A DNA stretch of 39,712 nucleotides from a bacterium (GCA_021812245.1 JAKAOK010000015.1:1-39712); one strand, 5' to 3'. Positions 18,101 to 26,671 are shown, counted from the stretch's first letter. Notes: generated by a model from the sequence alone, not told the origin. Numbers and translations: made by a program.

Positions 18101-19215
18101 GTCAAATCGTTAAAATCTTCTCCGATAATAAGCGTTTTAAAGCCAATTTTAACGATATAAGGAAAGTCGGTTTTAAATTTTTCTAAAATATTTTCCTTGC
18201 TTTTTATATCTATGAAAGCGGCATCTATAACAAGAAAAAAACCATATCCCGCTATGCCGTGCTTATCTAAAAAGGCACGAACATTGGTCAAATTTTCATG
18301 CGAATAAAATAAATCTATTTTACGGCTGTTAAGGCTCTTAAATTCATAATTTACAACCGGAAACGGATTAAAATCGTCGATATAGATAACATAGTCGATA
18401 TTTACCGAAGGAGATTCCGCGGAACAATGTTTCAAATAAATATTTTCGTCGAAAAGTTTCCAGTCATCGGAAATAAGATATAAATCCCAGTTATTGTATT
18501 TATTATGCAGGTCTCTGATTAGAACAGTGCTTTCTAGTAATTTTTCAGATTGTTTTAAGTCGATATTTATTAAAACTTTTTTAGGCTGTTTAGATATGTC
18601 CGTTAAACCGGTTTTTTTAGAATAAATCTTGATTTTGCCCTGCTCGTATTCCCCTGGAGACGCTGCCGGAAAAACATTTGTAAAACCGGCATATTCGATA
18701 TATCCTTTTAAAAGATGTTCGGAAACAGCCGTCCCGTTATATTCCATATAAAACGATGAACCGTATGATAAAATTCTGAAAGCCTCGAAAAATAATTTCT
18801 CCAATTCTTCATAAGTAAAATCTTCGGTTATTTCTTTGAACGATAATGCCTTAACGGAAGAATCCGGTATATTTTTCAATATACCGCTTAACTCGTTAAA
18901 ATTTTTTTTATCCTTAAGATTTAGGTTGATAGGCGTATTAAAAGAGGTTATCTCTAAACCTGCAACCTTTATTTTATTAAAATCATGGGATTTTTTTACG
19001 GCAATTTCTATATAATCCGAACTTTCTTTTAATATGAAAACCAACAAACCGATTTGATTTATTTTTTCTTCAAATAAAGGCAGAAATATATAATCTTTAG
19101 GAACAGCAAATTTAAAAAAATCCGCAGATTCCAGCTCTTTCATAATTAAAGGCAGGGATTCGTTTATTGCTTTTTCGCCGAAAATATTAAATATTTTAGG
19201 TTTTATATTTTCCAT
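15130..19215 (-). CDS. Giant glycosyltransferase with three GT2 modules
   Basis: A 1361-residue protein. Residues 1-400 do not match a module I can name; one part (FYEL-like stretch then LSYGSSFYMEYNG) recalls a degenerate methyltransferase fold. Three GT-A family 2 domains follow. They begin near 423 (VSIVIPAYNN, with LFLNNDT), 826 (ISIIMPVYNT, with LLDHDDE) and 1086 (VSIIIPTFNG, with LLNNDTE). Modules 1 and 3 share the FEDVDLC or YNDVDFC motif near their ends. I chose the ATG on 19213-19215 because the longer alternative (to 19281) would overlap cysC by 59 nt; the chosen start gives a 7-nt gap. Such multi-domain enzymes build repeating or long oligosaccharides in the cytoplasm. Linkages are unknown. 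Confidence 0.85.
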   Translation of the reverse strand: MENIKPKIFNIFGEKAINESLPLIMKELESADFFKFAVPKDYIFLPLFEEKINQIGLLVFILKESSDYIEIAVKKSHDFNKIKVAGLEITSFNTPINLNLKDKKNFNELSGILKNIPDSSVKALSFKEITEDFTYEELEKLFFEAFRILSYGSSFYMEYNGTAVSEHLLKGYIEYAGFTNVFPAASPGEYEQGKIKIYSKKTGLTDISKQPKKVLINIDLKQSEKLLESTVLIRDLHNKYNNWDLYLISDDWKLFDENIYLKHCSAESPSVNIDYVIYIDDFNPFPVVNYEFKSLNSRKIDLFYSHENLTNVRAFLDKHGIAGYGFFLVIDAAFIDIKSKENILEKFKTDFPYIVKIGFKTLIIGEDFNDLTLKDKALLLQLSSFYAGGGFNYFLSDALYIPSYNTGSGAVNYKRRHKAESFDVSIVIPAYNNFSYTKQCVFSIFKNHPLLDFEIIIIDNGSTDETKEYFANFHGLKNFRFISNNENLGFAKASNMGAKVSGSGNILFLNNDTVVSKGAIDELYCSINSGEAKSLKIGAAGPLLLYPDKKIQQAGIMFEERLVPYNAYSGMDIYGCGQSDIKNTIYIRNYNALTAACLMFKKEIFEASGGFDEGYINGFEDVDLCLKLREAGYRLIFNPKSIIFHFEEKTAGRKKHDIENINRFMEKWRLKYKRDNYIFAEMDNLFISNKSKNDVSKYIISLNRFKSIESEIDFLTLNKKYEEALKLCGDILELNKYNIIIYKKRIDIKRSLDVLESQKDIKSLLNEKEKLLFAYRTLINNIVKHNKDIKVSLEQNETYQAWIKYNEPSRTELEEQRAFIFEFKPKISIIMPVYNTDREYLIKAIESVINQTYRNWELCIADDASTEIHVKEILKYYKEKDERIKVIFRTENGHISKASNTALSIATGDNISLLDHDDELSESALFFVVKEINEHPEAKLIYSDEDKLHFDGSRVLPYFKSDWNPDLFLSQNMINHLGVYKKSIIDEIGGFREGYEGSQDYDLAIRFIEKIKYNEIMHIPRILYHWRMTEGSTAINTENKPYAAIAARKAIQEHLDRLNIKTKVVEAPLMPTWNRVIYDIDKNPLVSIIIPTFNGYDILKKCIDGIIKKTSYKNYEVIVVNNNSDDKKTIEYLASINTLNNIKVIDYNKPFNYSAINNFAVKSAKGDVLVLLNNDTEVINGDWLRELVSHALRPEIGAVGAKLLYPDDTIQHAGVVIDKFGGPIHVFLGLHGNDAGYFGRANLLQNYSAVTGACMAVRKGLYEKIDGLDENLPIAYNDVDFCIKMIKLGCYNVYTPYAILYHYESKTRGYDDTEEKKSRLKKELDYLVNKWGKVLEHDFAYNVNFDLLLYIRCSIENILKC

Positions 19216-19222
19216 ATTTAAA

Positions 19223-19834
19223 TTAAAGTTTGTTTGTTGCGGATAATATTTCGATAATTCTCTTAACTCCCTCTTCGGCATTTATACCGCCGGCCTTTAT
19301 ATGTACATCCGGCTTTTCAGGCTTTTCGTAAGGCGAATCGACGCCCGTATAGTTTTCGATTTCTCCGTTCAACGCCCTCTTGTACCAGCCCTTCGCATCC
19401 CTTTTAACGCATTCTTGAAAAGGCGTATCTATAAATATTTCGACGAAATCGCGGGGGCCTATTATTTCTCTTGCCGCCTGCCTGTGCTTTCTTAAAGGAG
19501 AAATAAACGACGCAATTACGATAATTCCGGCATCGACGAAAAGTTTAGCCGCTTCGGCAACCCTTTTTATGTTTTCCATCCTGTCTTCATCGGAGAATCC
19601 AAGCCCACGGCTCAAGCCGTGCCTTATATTGTCCCCATCAAGCAGATATGTATGACTGCCTTTCTTATTTAATGTTTCTTCGAGCATATTCGCTATAGTG
19701 CTTTTGCCGCATCCGCTGAGTCCCGTAAACCATAAGACGCAGCCTCTCTGGTTTTTAAGTTTTTCCCTGTCGCTCCTTTTTACTTTATGTTCATGCCAGA
19801 CGATACAAGAATCATGATTGCTTATTGACGCCAT
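19223..19834 (-). CDS. cysC: Adenylylsulfate (APS) kinase
   Basis: A 203-residue APS kinase that phosphorylates adenosine 5'-phosphosulfate to PAPS. The P-loop is GLSGCGKST at 38-46, the APS-binding DGDN is at 66-69 followed by IRHGL, and the family FISPLR segment is at 110-115, with S112 at the usual phospho-acceptor position. The length is standard for stand-alone CysC. The neighbouring gene upstream encodes a PAPS-type sulfotransferase, 6 nt away. That strongly suggests PAPS is made for sulfating the glycan, not for sulfate assimilation. No ATP sulfurylase gene (sat, cysD or cysN) is in the window, so APS must come from elsewhere. Confidence 0.93.
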   Translation of the reverse strand: MASISNHDSCIVWHEHKVKRSDREKLKNQRGCVLWFTGLSGCGKSTIANMLEETLNKKGSHTYLLDGDNIRHGLSRGLGFSDEDRMENIKRVAEAAKLFVDAGIIVIASFISPLRKHRQAAREIIGPRDFVEIFIDTPFQECVKRDAKGWYKRALNGEIENYTGVDSPYEKPEKPDVHIKAGGINAEEGVKRIIEILSATNKL

Positions 19835-19840
19835 AATTAT

Positions 19841-20809
19841 TCAATTATTTATATTATTGAGCAATTTATTTAGTTCGTCGATTTTTACATTTTTTTTATT
19901 TAACTCTTTCTTTAAATAAAGTAATGCGTCAAACTGCGCCTGCATATATAAAAGCGTGGAGCGGAGTTCCGTCATCCATGAATAAATTTTGTTAATCTTT
20001 ACCGCTGCTTCGATGCCGTCTATTTCAATCTCGTCTATCGCAATCTGCCTAAGTAAAATATAAAGTTCGGTAATTTTGGGCGGAATTTCATCGTTAGCAG
20101 TAAGGTCGCCTATTCCGAAACTGGTATGTCTTAGCGATTCGCTCAAAAAAGAATCATTATATTCCTTAAACTCTGAACTTTCCTTATTAAATTTTAAATC
20201 TAACCGCTCTGCCGTCCTTCTGAGCTGTTTTTCGGGGTCTTTCATCAACTCGTCGTAATCGACGACTATACGGTTATAACCTGTCGTATGAATCAAAGAA
20301 GCTGTAACGGCGCCGAGCCAGATATAGCACCCTTTGACTATGTCGAAGCCGTCCCTTTTCTGCATAGATTTTGCAGTACTTAAAGGATTGCGGCATGCAA
20401 TTATATAGGATACTTCCGCCCCGATGTCTTTAAATATATCATTCCATAAAGGCAGAAGCCGTACAATTAAAGGATCCTTAAAACCGAATAAATCCGTCGA
20501 TTCAAACCTCCTTTGCAGAATATTTGCGGCAATAGGATAAAAAGACGATAAAATCTGCTTCGTATTATCGTCAAATATGGGTAAAACCGGATTATCCCAA
20601 GTATAACCTATCGAATTCAGCATACTTATGTCTAAAAAGCTTATTTCAAAATCCTCGAAATATCCTTTTTCGTTATCCGGACCAACGACGTCCTGTCCGT
20701 AAAACTCCCCGAGATTGACCCCTAAAACTTGAAGCCCTCTTGTAATTGCGCTTGTGCCGCTACGTTGAACTCCTATTACCGCTATAATCCTCTTCTTTTT
20801 TAAGGTCAT
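19841..20809 (-). CDS. PAPS-dependent sulfotransferase family protein
   Basis: A 322-residue protein. The PAPS 5'-phosphosulfate loop is GVQRSGTSAITRGL at 13-26. The second family signature, FGFKDP, is followed by a 3'-phosphate-binding ACRNPLSTAKSM in the middle of the protein. A coiled-coil-like helix fills the C-terminus (FDALLYLKKELNKK). It should transfer sulfate to a hydroxyl or amine of a sugar. Its partner cysC lies 6 nt downstream. The ATG overlaps the stop codon of the unknown 214-residue gene by 4 nt. Protein tyrosine or lipid acceptors are not excluded. Confidence 0.85.
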   Translation of the reverse strand: MTLKKKRIIAVIGVQRSGTSAITRGLQVLGVNLGEFYGQDVVGPDNEKGYFEDFEISFLDISMLNSIGYTWDNPVLPIFDDNTKQILSSFYPIAANILQRRFESTDLFGFKDPLIVRLLPLWNDIFKDIGAEVSYIIACRNPLSTAKSMQKRDGFDIVKGCYIWLGAVTASLIHTTGYNRIVVDYDELMKDPEKQLRRTAERLDLKFNKESSEFKEYNDSFLSESLRHTSFGIGDLTANDEIPPKITELYILLRQIAIDEIEIDGIEAAVKINKIYSWMTELRSTLLYMQAQFDALLYLKKELNKKNVKIDELNKLLNNINN

Positions 20810-21450
20810 TTGCTTTCTGCATTAGCGGTGCCGTTTATTTTAGTTTTAATATCTTCCAGAATATCGCCCCAGATATCTATATTGGGTTTCAGTTCAAATT
20901 CGACTATATCGGCAAGCATGACGTAATCCTGTTCGACCTGCGTGGAAAGAACAGAAGAAAGAATTCTTTCAAGTTCGTTAAAATAAGACTGAATGCTTTT
21001 GCCGCCGTAAACAAGATTATTGTAATCTATTTTCAAAAACTCCGATATTTTCTCCATAATTTGAACAAACGTCGCAAGTCCTTTAAGATATTCGGAGAAA
21101 TTATTAAACCCTCCGGCGCTGTTGCCCCATCTTATTTCGTCGGTTATTTTTATTATTCCTGTTTTAAACTCCTTTAAAAATGCGGCGGCGGCGTCCATGG
21201 AACCGTTTACAAGATCGAGCTGGCTCATAGTGGTTATCTTGATTTCGTCGCCGTCCGACAACTTGAAAGCTTTAGATTTATCGGCGCTGAGCATTAAATC
21301 GTTATATTTTTCCCCGTTTATATAAATGCTTTTTACCACCATTCCGACAGGCACTAAGCTCTTTATATCGCCGTATAAAATATCGTGCATACTACCCGCG
21401 CCCGCGCCGAAAGCTGCATCGGTTAATTTTTCGTCAACGTATAGTTTCAT
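20806..21450 (-). CDS. Unknown protein with possible beta-grasp-like N-terminus
   Basis: A 214-residue protein that I do not recognise. Residues 1-75 alternate short strands and end in SIYINGEKYNDL and LSDGDEIKITT. This resembles the ThiS/MoaD-like layout (strand, helix, VNGE, DGDE), but there is no terminal GG. Residues 75-214 appear helical, ending DYVMLADIVEFELKPNIDIW. Its ATG and stop each overlap the neighbouring genes by 4 nt, the GT9 gene upstream and the sulfotransferase gene downstream. It is therefore tightly tied to both. It could be an adaptor, chaperone or export helper for flagellin or glycan, but no function is shown. Confidence 0.6.
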   Translation of the reverse strand: MKLYVDEKLTDAAFGAGAGSMHDILYGDIKSLVPVGMVVKSIYINGEKYNDLMLSADKSKAFKLSDGDEIKITTMSQLDLVNGSMDAAAAFLKEFKTGIIKITDEIRWGNSAGGFNNFSEYLKGLATFVQIMEKISEFLKIDYNNLVYGGKSIQSYFNELERILSSVLSTQVEQDYVMLADIVEFELKPNIDIWGDILEDIKTKINGTANAESK

Positions 21451-23171
21451 ATTAACTCCTCCGTTTTATAATTAAAATTATCGTTAATCTTGTCTAAAAA
21501 CATTAGTGAAACTCTTTTAAATACATTTAATTGAAGTTTATACCGGGAATAGCTTTTAAGCGAATCTACCGCCAGCCCGAACAAATCGTAGCTAGCCGAA
21601 CTGCTCTGGTTTATGACGTGGATTTGATTAAACAAAGACAGGTCGTCGTAAACCGAAGAAAGATATTTTAGCTCGAAGTCTATAGACTTTATATTGCCGG
21701 TCGTTACATTTATTCTATCGGTATCGAACGGGTCGTTTAGGGCTAAATAGACCATTTTTTTTGTCTCCGCCATTCCGCTTTCGCAAAGGGCAATCATATT
21801 ATCTGCGACCTTTAATTCCTCGCTTATATCCAAGCTAAAATTATATTCTACGGCTTCGAAACAGTCAAGAAAAAGTTCTATTTCGTTTTCGTCTATTTTC
21901 CAAAAATCTTCTTCGTAAAAATGCTCGAGAGCCGTTTTTAATATTTTCAGTTTTAAATCCTTAGAGTTAAGTTTTCCTTTTACCGCCGGAAGATAATCGA
22001 TAAACTTTTTAGAATCGAGTCTAGAAATATACGGAATTATGCCGCAACTTTTATATTTAGACAAGATTTGACGGTAATTTTCAGCGGGGATTTCTTCTAA
22101 AATCATCTCTGCTATATCATAAATATATTCCGGCTTAATGAGGCTCTTGCACACTGGGTTTAAACATTTAAGGTTGAAATCGCATGGGAAACATCCTATA
22201 TCCGGCACGACAAGCACCTGATTTGCCGAATACGGTCCCGTCTCCCAAAAACCGACGTTTCCGGTATAAATAACTATTAATTTAATCCCTGCGGCAACCC
22301 CTATATGCATAGTTCCCGTATCGTGGGTTATTAAAAGGCGGCAGCGTTTTACCAAATATACAAGGTCTGAAACCGAAGTTTTGCCGGTTAGATTTATAAG
22401 CCTGCCGTCCGATACGGAATTTTCTATATAATTTCCAGCTTCCACGTCGTATTTTGCGCCGAGCAGAATAATTTTTATTTTTGAGTTGCCCGCTAAAAGC
22501 ATCTTTGCCAGTTCGGCAAAATAGTCGTAGCGCCATTTTTTAAGAGACGTCGATGCGCCTATAGCGAAAGATATTAAAATATCGCCGTCATCTATGCCGT
22601 TTTCTTTCAAAATATCGCATGTGCCGCTATTGTTTATATTTTCGGTATCTAAAAAAATTTTATTTACATGGATTTTATCTTCGGAATTCAAACATCTTTC
22701 GTAAATATCGACAAGATTTAAAACGCTTACCTTTCTGTTTTTAACCGCCGAAAACATATAGGCTATCATTTTATCGTTCGATATTATGGTTCCTTCGCGG
22801 GTTATGTATATGCCTATATTTTTTAAGGAATTTAATATATAAAGAAAATAAACGCTGAATTCGTCGTGCGAAAGATTTACGGCAAGGTCGTATTTTACCG
22901 ATAAAATTCCATCGAACATTGCGTTAACGGCCTTCAAAACTTCTGTCGTAAATTCAAAATTATTTGATTTTAATAAATCCGAAAGCCCCGTTAGTTCAAT
23001 CGTTTTAATCTCGTCGATATAAGGCAAAAAAGGCGCAATTCCGGCAAAGTCGCTTGATATAAGAAGGGTTACGCGGCTTTCCGGATAAACAAGTTTAATT
23101 TTCTTAAAAAGAGAGGTGGATTGTATTAAATCACCCATGCGGGTAAGGTTTAATATTATTATGTTTTTCAT
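21447..23171 (-). CDS. GT9 glycosyltransferase with long C-terminal extension (copy A)
   Basis: A 574-residue protein. Residues 1-350 are a GT9 (heptosyltransferase-like) domain. It opens MKNIIILNLTRMGDLIQSTS, has GASTSLKKWRYDYFAEL in the linker region and donor motif THDTGTMHIGVAAG with YTGNVGFWETGP. A cysteine run CFPCDFNLKCLNPVC follows near 345. The C-terminal ~220 residues are mostly helical and not part of ordinary GT9. The same architecture occurs at 25070-26671, including ETGP and the cysteine pattern, so the two are paralogues. Sugar and acceptor unknown. The start lies inside a duplicated segment (23151-23187). Confidence 0.8.
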   Translation of the reverse strand: MKNIIILNLTRMGDLIQSTSLFKKIKLVYPESRVTLLISSDFAGIAPFLPYIDEIKTIELTGLSDLLKSNNFEFTTEVLKAVNAMFDGILSVKYDLAVNLSHDEFSVYFLYILNSLKNIGIYITREGTIISNDKMIAYMFSAVKNRKVSVLNLVDIYERCLNSEDKIHVNKIFLDTENINNSGTCDILKENGIDDGDILISFAIGASTSLKKWRYDYFAELAKMLLAGNSKIKIILLGAKYDVEAGNYIENSVSDGRLINLTGKTSVSDLVYLVKRCRLLITHDTGTMHIGVAAGIKLIVIYTGNVGFWETGPYSANQVLVVPDIGCFPCDFNLKCLNPVCKSLIKPEYIYDIAEMILEEIPAENYRQILSKYKSCGIIPYISRLDSKKFIDYLPAVKGKLNSKDLKLKILKTALEHFYEEDFWKIDENEIELFLDCFEAVEYNFSLDISEELKVADNMIALCESGMAETKKMVYLALNDPFDTDRINVTTGNIKSIDFELKYLSSVYDDLSLFNQIHVINQSSSASYDLFGLAVDSLKSYSRYKLQLNVFKRVSLMFLDKINDNFNYKTEELI

Positions 23172-23278
23172 CGACGCATTACGACCCCCGTTACGTCATT
23201 GCGAGCGTTAGCGGACGAAGTCCAGCGCAGCTAACCAATCTGTTAATATTATTATCTTTCATCGACGCATTACAACCC
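23151..23278. repeat. Local duplication flanking a REP-like element
   Basis: Copy 1 at 23151-23187 holds the start codon and first codons of the 21447-23171 gene. Copy 2 at 23244-23278 repeats it with a 2-nt deletion and two changes, and ends beside the stop codon of the 23270-25045 gene. Between them, 23194-23242 is a REP-like palindrome (CATTGCGAGCG start, CCAATCTG end; internal GTTAGC/GCTAAC and GGAC/GTCC pairs). Copy 2 would encode a dead false start. Confidence 0.75.
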
Positions 23279-25045
23279 TTCGAGTTTAACTAATTTGGTT
23301 TTTATAGCCCAGAGCATTAGAATCATGGCTTCCGATTTAGACAATCTGCCCTTTCCCCGTTTTATATAATCTGCCATATCTTTTATGGAGATAGCGTTTT
23401 TATCCGAAAATTGCATAATAAGCCGGTGAAGCTCTTCGTTTCCCTCGGTTTCTTTTAACAGCTTGGAAACATTTTCTTTCTTGAAAATTAATTTTGTTCT
23501 TATTTGTTCGTATGAATCCAGCAATATTATATTCATCATTTCGCGTACGCGGCGCTCATAGGTATGGTTCCTTACGACGGTTTCTCTGCCGTGAGCTGCG
23601 ACAGCCAGCCTTTCTTCCTCGTTAGCAAGGTAATATTTTATTTTTTTTCTTAAATCATCCACAGTATCGAAAACGACTAAATCCTTGCCGTCTTCAAAAA
23701 TTCCTTCCAAATACCTGCGCCTATCGACAAGCTGAAAACCGCCGCACCCTAAAATTTCATAAACTCTCGGATTTAAAAAATCTCCGCTTGGATTTATGTC
23801 CCAGTGCCACATCGAGGAATGAAGGTTTATATTTATTTTAGAATAGTTATATATTTTAACGGCTTCTTCTTCCGTAAACCGCTTTCCTCCTTCCTGAATC
23901 AACAGGCTTAAAGGCATTCCTGCATACCAGTCGCCGCCCCATATTTTAAAATTAAAATCTACCAGCTGCGCAAATACGTTTTTTCTGTTAAAGTAGCCCG
24001 CCCCCGCAAAGCCGACGTCGCAGGCATATTTGGCTTCGTCTTCTTTATTAATTTCGGTAATTTTCTTATGAAAATCCGGCAGGCAGGCTAATGGAAGATA
24101 ATGATAGTTATTTGCGCCGATATTTTTAAGCTCTTCAAAAAAATCGTCTTTCTGTATGGTAAAAAAATAATCCACGTTTTTTACTATGGTATTCCAGTAA
24201 GTAAGCGTCCTGAAATCTTCGACGAACCAGTAAGCCGTTTTAATGCCCATGCTTCTTAGCTTCAGCAAAGTTCTTTCGCTCGCGGGAGACTGCGCCATAA
24301 AAACAACCAAATCGGGCGGGTCGTTAAATACCGACGAGAGCAGGGCCTCGGACATAATGTTTACGAGCATCTGTTTTAAAGAATTTACATGGTCCTCGTT
24401 GGGCGTAAATTCCCCCATATATTTATACGCATCGTAAAATTTTGAAAAATCGAGTATTTTTGCGTCGTATCCAAGATTTAAAAACGCGGAATACAGGTAG
24501 TTTCCTATCGTGGAAGAACCGCCGTACATAGGCTGGACTACTAAAACTTTAAATGAAGATGGGCTAAAAAATTGGTTTATACCGTAAAGCTTATATATTA
24601 AATCGTAAATATCCGAAAATATTTTTTTATAAGACGGAAGTTCGCAGAATAATATGTTGCTTCTATCTAGTTCGAGTTTTTTGGAAATCTTAGAAGCGTC
24701 TTTATAAATAGTAAGTTTTACATTTTTCAGTAATTCTGAAACGTTAAAGTTGTTTTCTATAAACCGGAAAGATTCTTCGGAAGGCTCTATTACCTCGATT
24801 TCTATTTTGTTTTCTTCTTTTTTCAATAAAAAGGTTAAAGCTTCTATATGATAACCGGCGCCTAATCCGAAAATTATAATTTTATCCGGCTTGTTCCGTC
24901 CTTCTATTTGCCCTGCAACCTGTCCCGCCCATTTCTGCGCTTCGGAAAAAGGGTTATAAACAGAATGAACGGTAATTCCGTTGATTTTAAAAGACGGGGC
25001 GTCCGCCTTTTTGGTCGGAATAAGTTCGAAATTTAAATCATTCAT
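23270..25045 (-). CDS. CgeB-like GT-B glycosyltransferase with Maf-like N-terminal domain
   Basis: A 591-residue protein. Residues 1-135 include IIIFGLGAGYHIEAL (55-70) and IEVIEPSEESF. This recalls the N-terminal part of motility-associated Maf/DUF115 flagellin glycosyltransferases, but the match is only suggestive. Residues 160-520 resemble CgeB/GT1-like enzymes: AYWFVEDFRTL, INLHSSMWHWDINPSG, NPRVYEILGCGGFQLVDRR, and RVREMM near the end. It most likely adds a sugar to a protein or glycan in the cytoplasm. Position just downstream of the flagellar genes supports flagellin as acceptor. Its stop codon lies within copy 2 of the 23151-23278 duplication. Confidence 0.72.
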   Translation of the reverse strand: MNDLNFELIPTKKADAPSFKINGITVHSVYNPFSEAQKWAGQVAGQIEGRNKPDKIIIFGLGAGYHIEALTFLLKKEENKIEIEVIEPSEESFRFIENNFNVSELLKNVKLTIYKDASKISKKLELDRSNILFCELPSYKKIFSDIYDLIYKLYGINQFFSPSSFKVLVVQPMYGGSSTIGNYLYSAFLNLGYDAKILDFSKFYDAYKYMGEFTPNEDHVNSLKQMLVNIMSEALLSSVFNDPPDLVVFMAQSPASERTLLKLRSMGIKTAYWFVEDFRTLTYWNTIVKNVDYFFTIQKDDFFEELKNIGANNYHYLPLACLPDFHKKITEINKEDEAKYACDVGFAGAGYFNRKNVFAQLVDFNFKIWGGDWYAGMPLSLLIQEGGKRFTEEEAVKIYNYSKININLHSSMWHWDINPSGDFLNPRVYEILGCGGFQLVDRRRYLEGIFEDGKDLVVFDTVDDLRKKIKYYLANEEERLAVAAHGRETVVRNHTYERRVREMMNIILLDSYEQIRTKLIFKKENVSKLLKETEGNEELHRLIMQFSDKNAISIKDMADYIKRGKGRLSKSEAMILMLWAIKTKLVKLEGL

Positions 25046-25069
25046 ATATTTATATTTATATTTTTAATT

Positions 25070-26671
25070 TTAAAACATTTGTAAAATTTGAATAGCTCCG
25101 CCTAAAAGTAAAATAATGTCGTTAAAACTTTTTGACTCTCCGGACGAATTCAATTCTTCTATAAAATAATCGCAGGCAAGTTTAAGATAATTATAGTTTG
25201 CGCCTATGGATTTTATGGATTCTTTGAATTTTTCAAAATATGGACTGTCATATTCTATAGCCTCGGCAAAAGAACGCCGTCCATTTTCAAAGACGGTTTT
25301 TACGAACGAAATTTCATAAATTAAAGACTTTGCGAATATTTTATCTATTTTATAATATTTTTTTGTATATCTCAAAACTTTATTGCCGTCTATGTCCGCG
25401 CCGCCTTCCGAAAGGACGTTAATCCATGCGAATTTTAAAACTTCGGAGGCAAGTTCCTGTTTGCTTATTTCTTGTTTAAATATTGGATAAAAATGTATGG
25501 AATTTAAATGCCTGCACAAACTTACCGAAAAATTCCCTTTTTTAATATTGCTCTTTATATTACTTTTTATCGTTTTTATATAAGTTTTTCTATCGATATT
25601 AAGGCAATCTAATTTATTGCTTTTTATTTGCAATAAAATTAAATCAAAAACGTCCGCCGGCTTTACGTCGTTTTTGCAGGAATAATTAAATCTGCACTGT
25701 TCATGCTGAAAACAGGGATAGCATTCGGCCCGCGAATAAATAACCAAAGAATTTTCTATATGGGGGCCTGTTTCATAAAAATTGGCATTACCGGTAAAGA
25801 TGGAGACGGAAGGAACATTAAAAATCTGGGCTATATGGAGCGTTCCGGTGTCGGACGAAATAATCAGGTCAAAGTCTTTTATCAGATAAATGAGTTCGCT
25901 AAGCGTGGTCTTTCCGGTTAAATCCAAAACATTAATATCCGGATTAAGATATTTCTTAATTTCTAAGGCGGCGGTTATTTCCTCCGCAGTTCCGACTATA
26001 ACGATTTCGCAGTTAAAATTACAGGACAAAAGCTTTATCAGCGATGCATAATTTTCGGAAGACCATACTCTTTTTACGGAAGTAGCGCCGATAGAAATAC
26101 ATACTCTTATAATATCGTTAATTTTAAAGGGGCGGCGGCTTTTTCTCGAACTTTTTAAATTTATAATGTCGTAGCTGGGCTTTATTTCAGCCGGCTTGCC
26201 TGCTCCTATTAAAGAAAAAATATCTACTATGTTAATTTTATTGGAATTTCTATTTCTTACGGAGTGAAAAAGATAATTGGAAGCACCGCTTTTTAAAATA
26301 AAATCGCTGAAACCCCTTTTTTGATTTTTAAAAAAACTGATAAAAAGTGAATTTGCCGTATCATAGTTAAGATTAACGGCTATGCCGTATTTATCCGAAA
26401 ATTCCGACAAAAAAGGGCTAAACTTATTTAAAAAACCGAACAGGTTTGTTGCAGATAAATCATATAAAGAATTTTTAAATATATCTTCATACGTAAAAAA
26501 ATTTATCTCTCGGTTAAATGCGCCGTTGATATTCGAAATCGCTCCGTCTATTAAAATATCCACGCAGCCGTTTATTTTGCCGGATGATTTCTTATAAAGA
26601 TAATCTATCAAAGGAACTGCTTGAAAAAAATCCCCTATTCTCCTCGTTTGAAAAATAAATACATTTTCCAT
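25070..26671 (-). CDS. GT9 glycosyltransferase with long C-terminal extension (copy B)
   Basis: A 533-residue paralogue of the 21447-23171 protein. The GT9 domain opens ENVFIFQTRRIGDFFQAVP and has GATSVKRVWSSENYASL, SSDTGTLHIAQ and FTGNANFYETGP. The cysteine run CYPCFQHEQCRFNYSC follows. About 180 helical residues make up the C-terminal extension. It lies immediately downstream of fliS (22 nt), which ties the island to flagellar expression. Function as a heptosyltransferase-like enzyme is probable; the acceptor is unknown but flagellin is a reasonable guess. Confidence 0.78.
   Translation of the reverse strand: MENVFIFQTRRIGDFFQAVPLIDYLYKKSSGKINGCVDILIDGAISNINGAFNREINFFTYEDIFKNSLYDLSATNLFGFLNKFSPFLSEFSDKYGIAVNLNYDTANSLFISFFKNQKRGFSDFILKSGASNYLFHSVRNRNSNKINIVDIFSLIGAGKPAEIKPSYDIINLKSSRKSRRPFKINDIIRVCISIGATSVKRVWSSENYASLIKLLSCNFNCEIVIVGTAEEITAALEIKKYLNPDINVLDLTGKTTLSELIYLIKDFDLIISSDTGTLHIAQIFNVPSVSIFTGNANFYETGPHIENSLVIYSRAECYPCFQHEQCRFNYSCKNDVKPADVFDLILLQIKSNKLDCLNIDRKTYIKTIKSNIKSNIKKGNFSVSLCRHLNSIHFYPIFKQEISKQELASEVLKFAWINVLSEGGADIDGNKVLRYTKKYYKIDKIFAKSLIYEISFVKTVFENGRRSFAEAIEYDSPYFEKFKESIKSIGANYNYLKLACDYFIEELNSSGESKSFNDIILLLGGAIQILQMF

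Noticed and set aside
19216-19281. Longer start for the giant GT2 gene
   Set aside because: It would overlap cysC by 59 nt and the added residues match no family.
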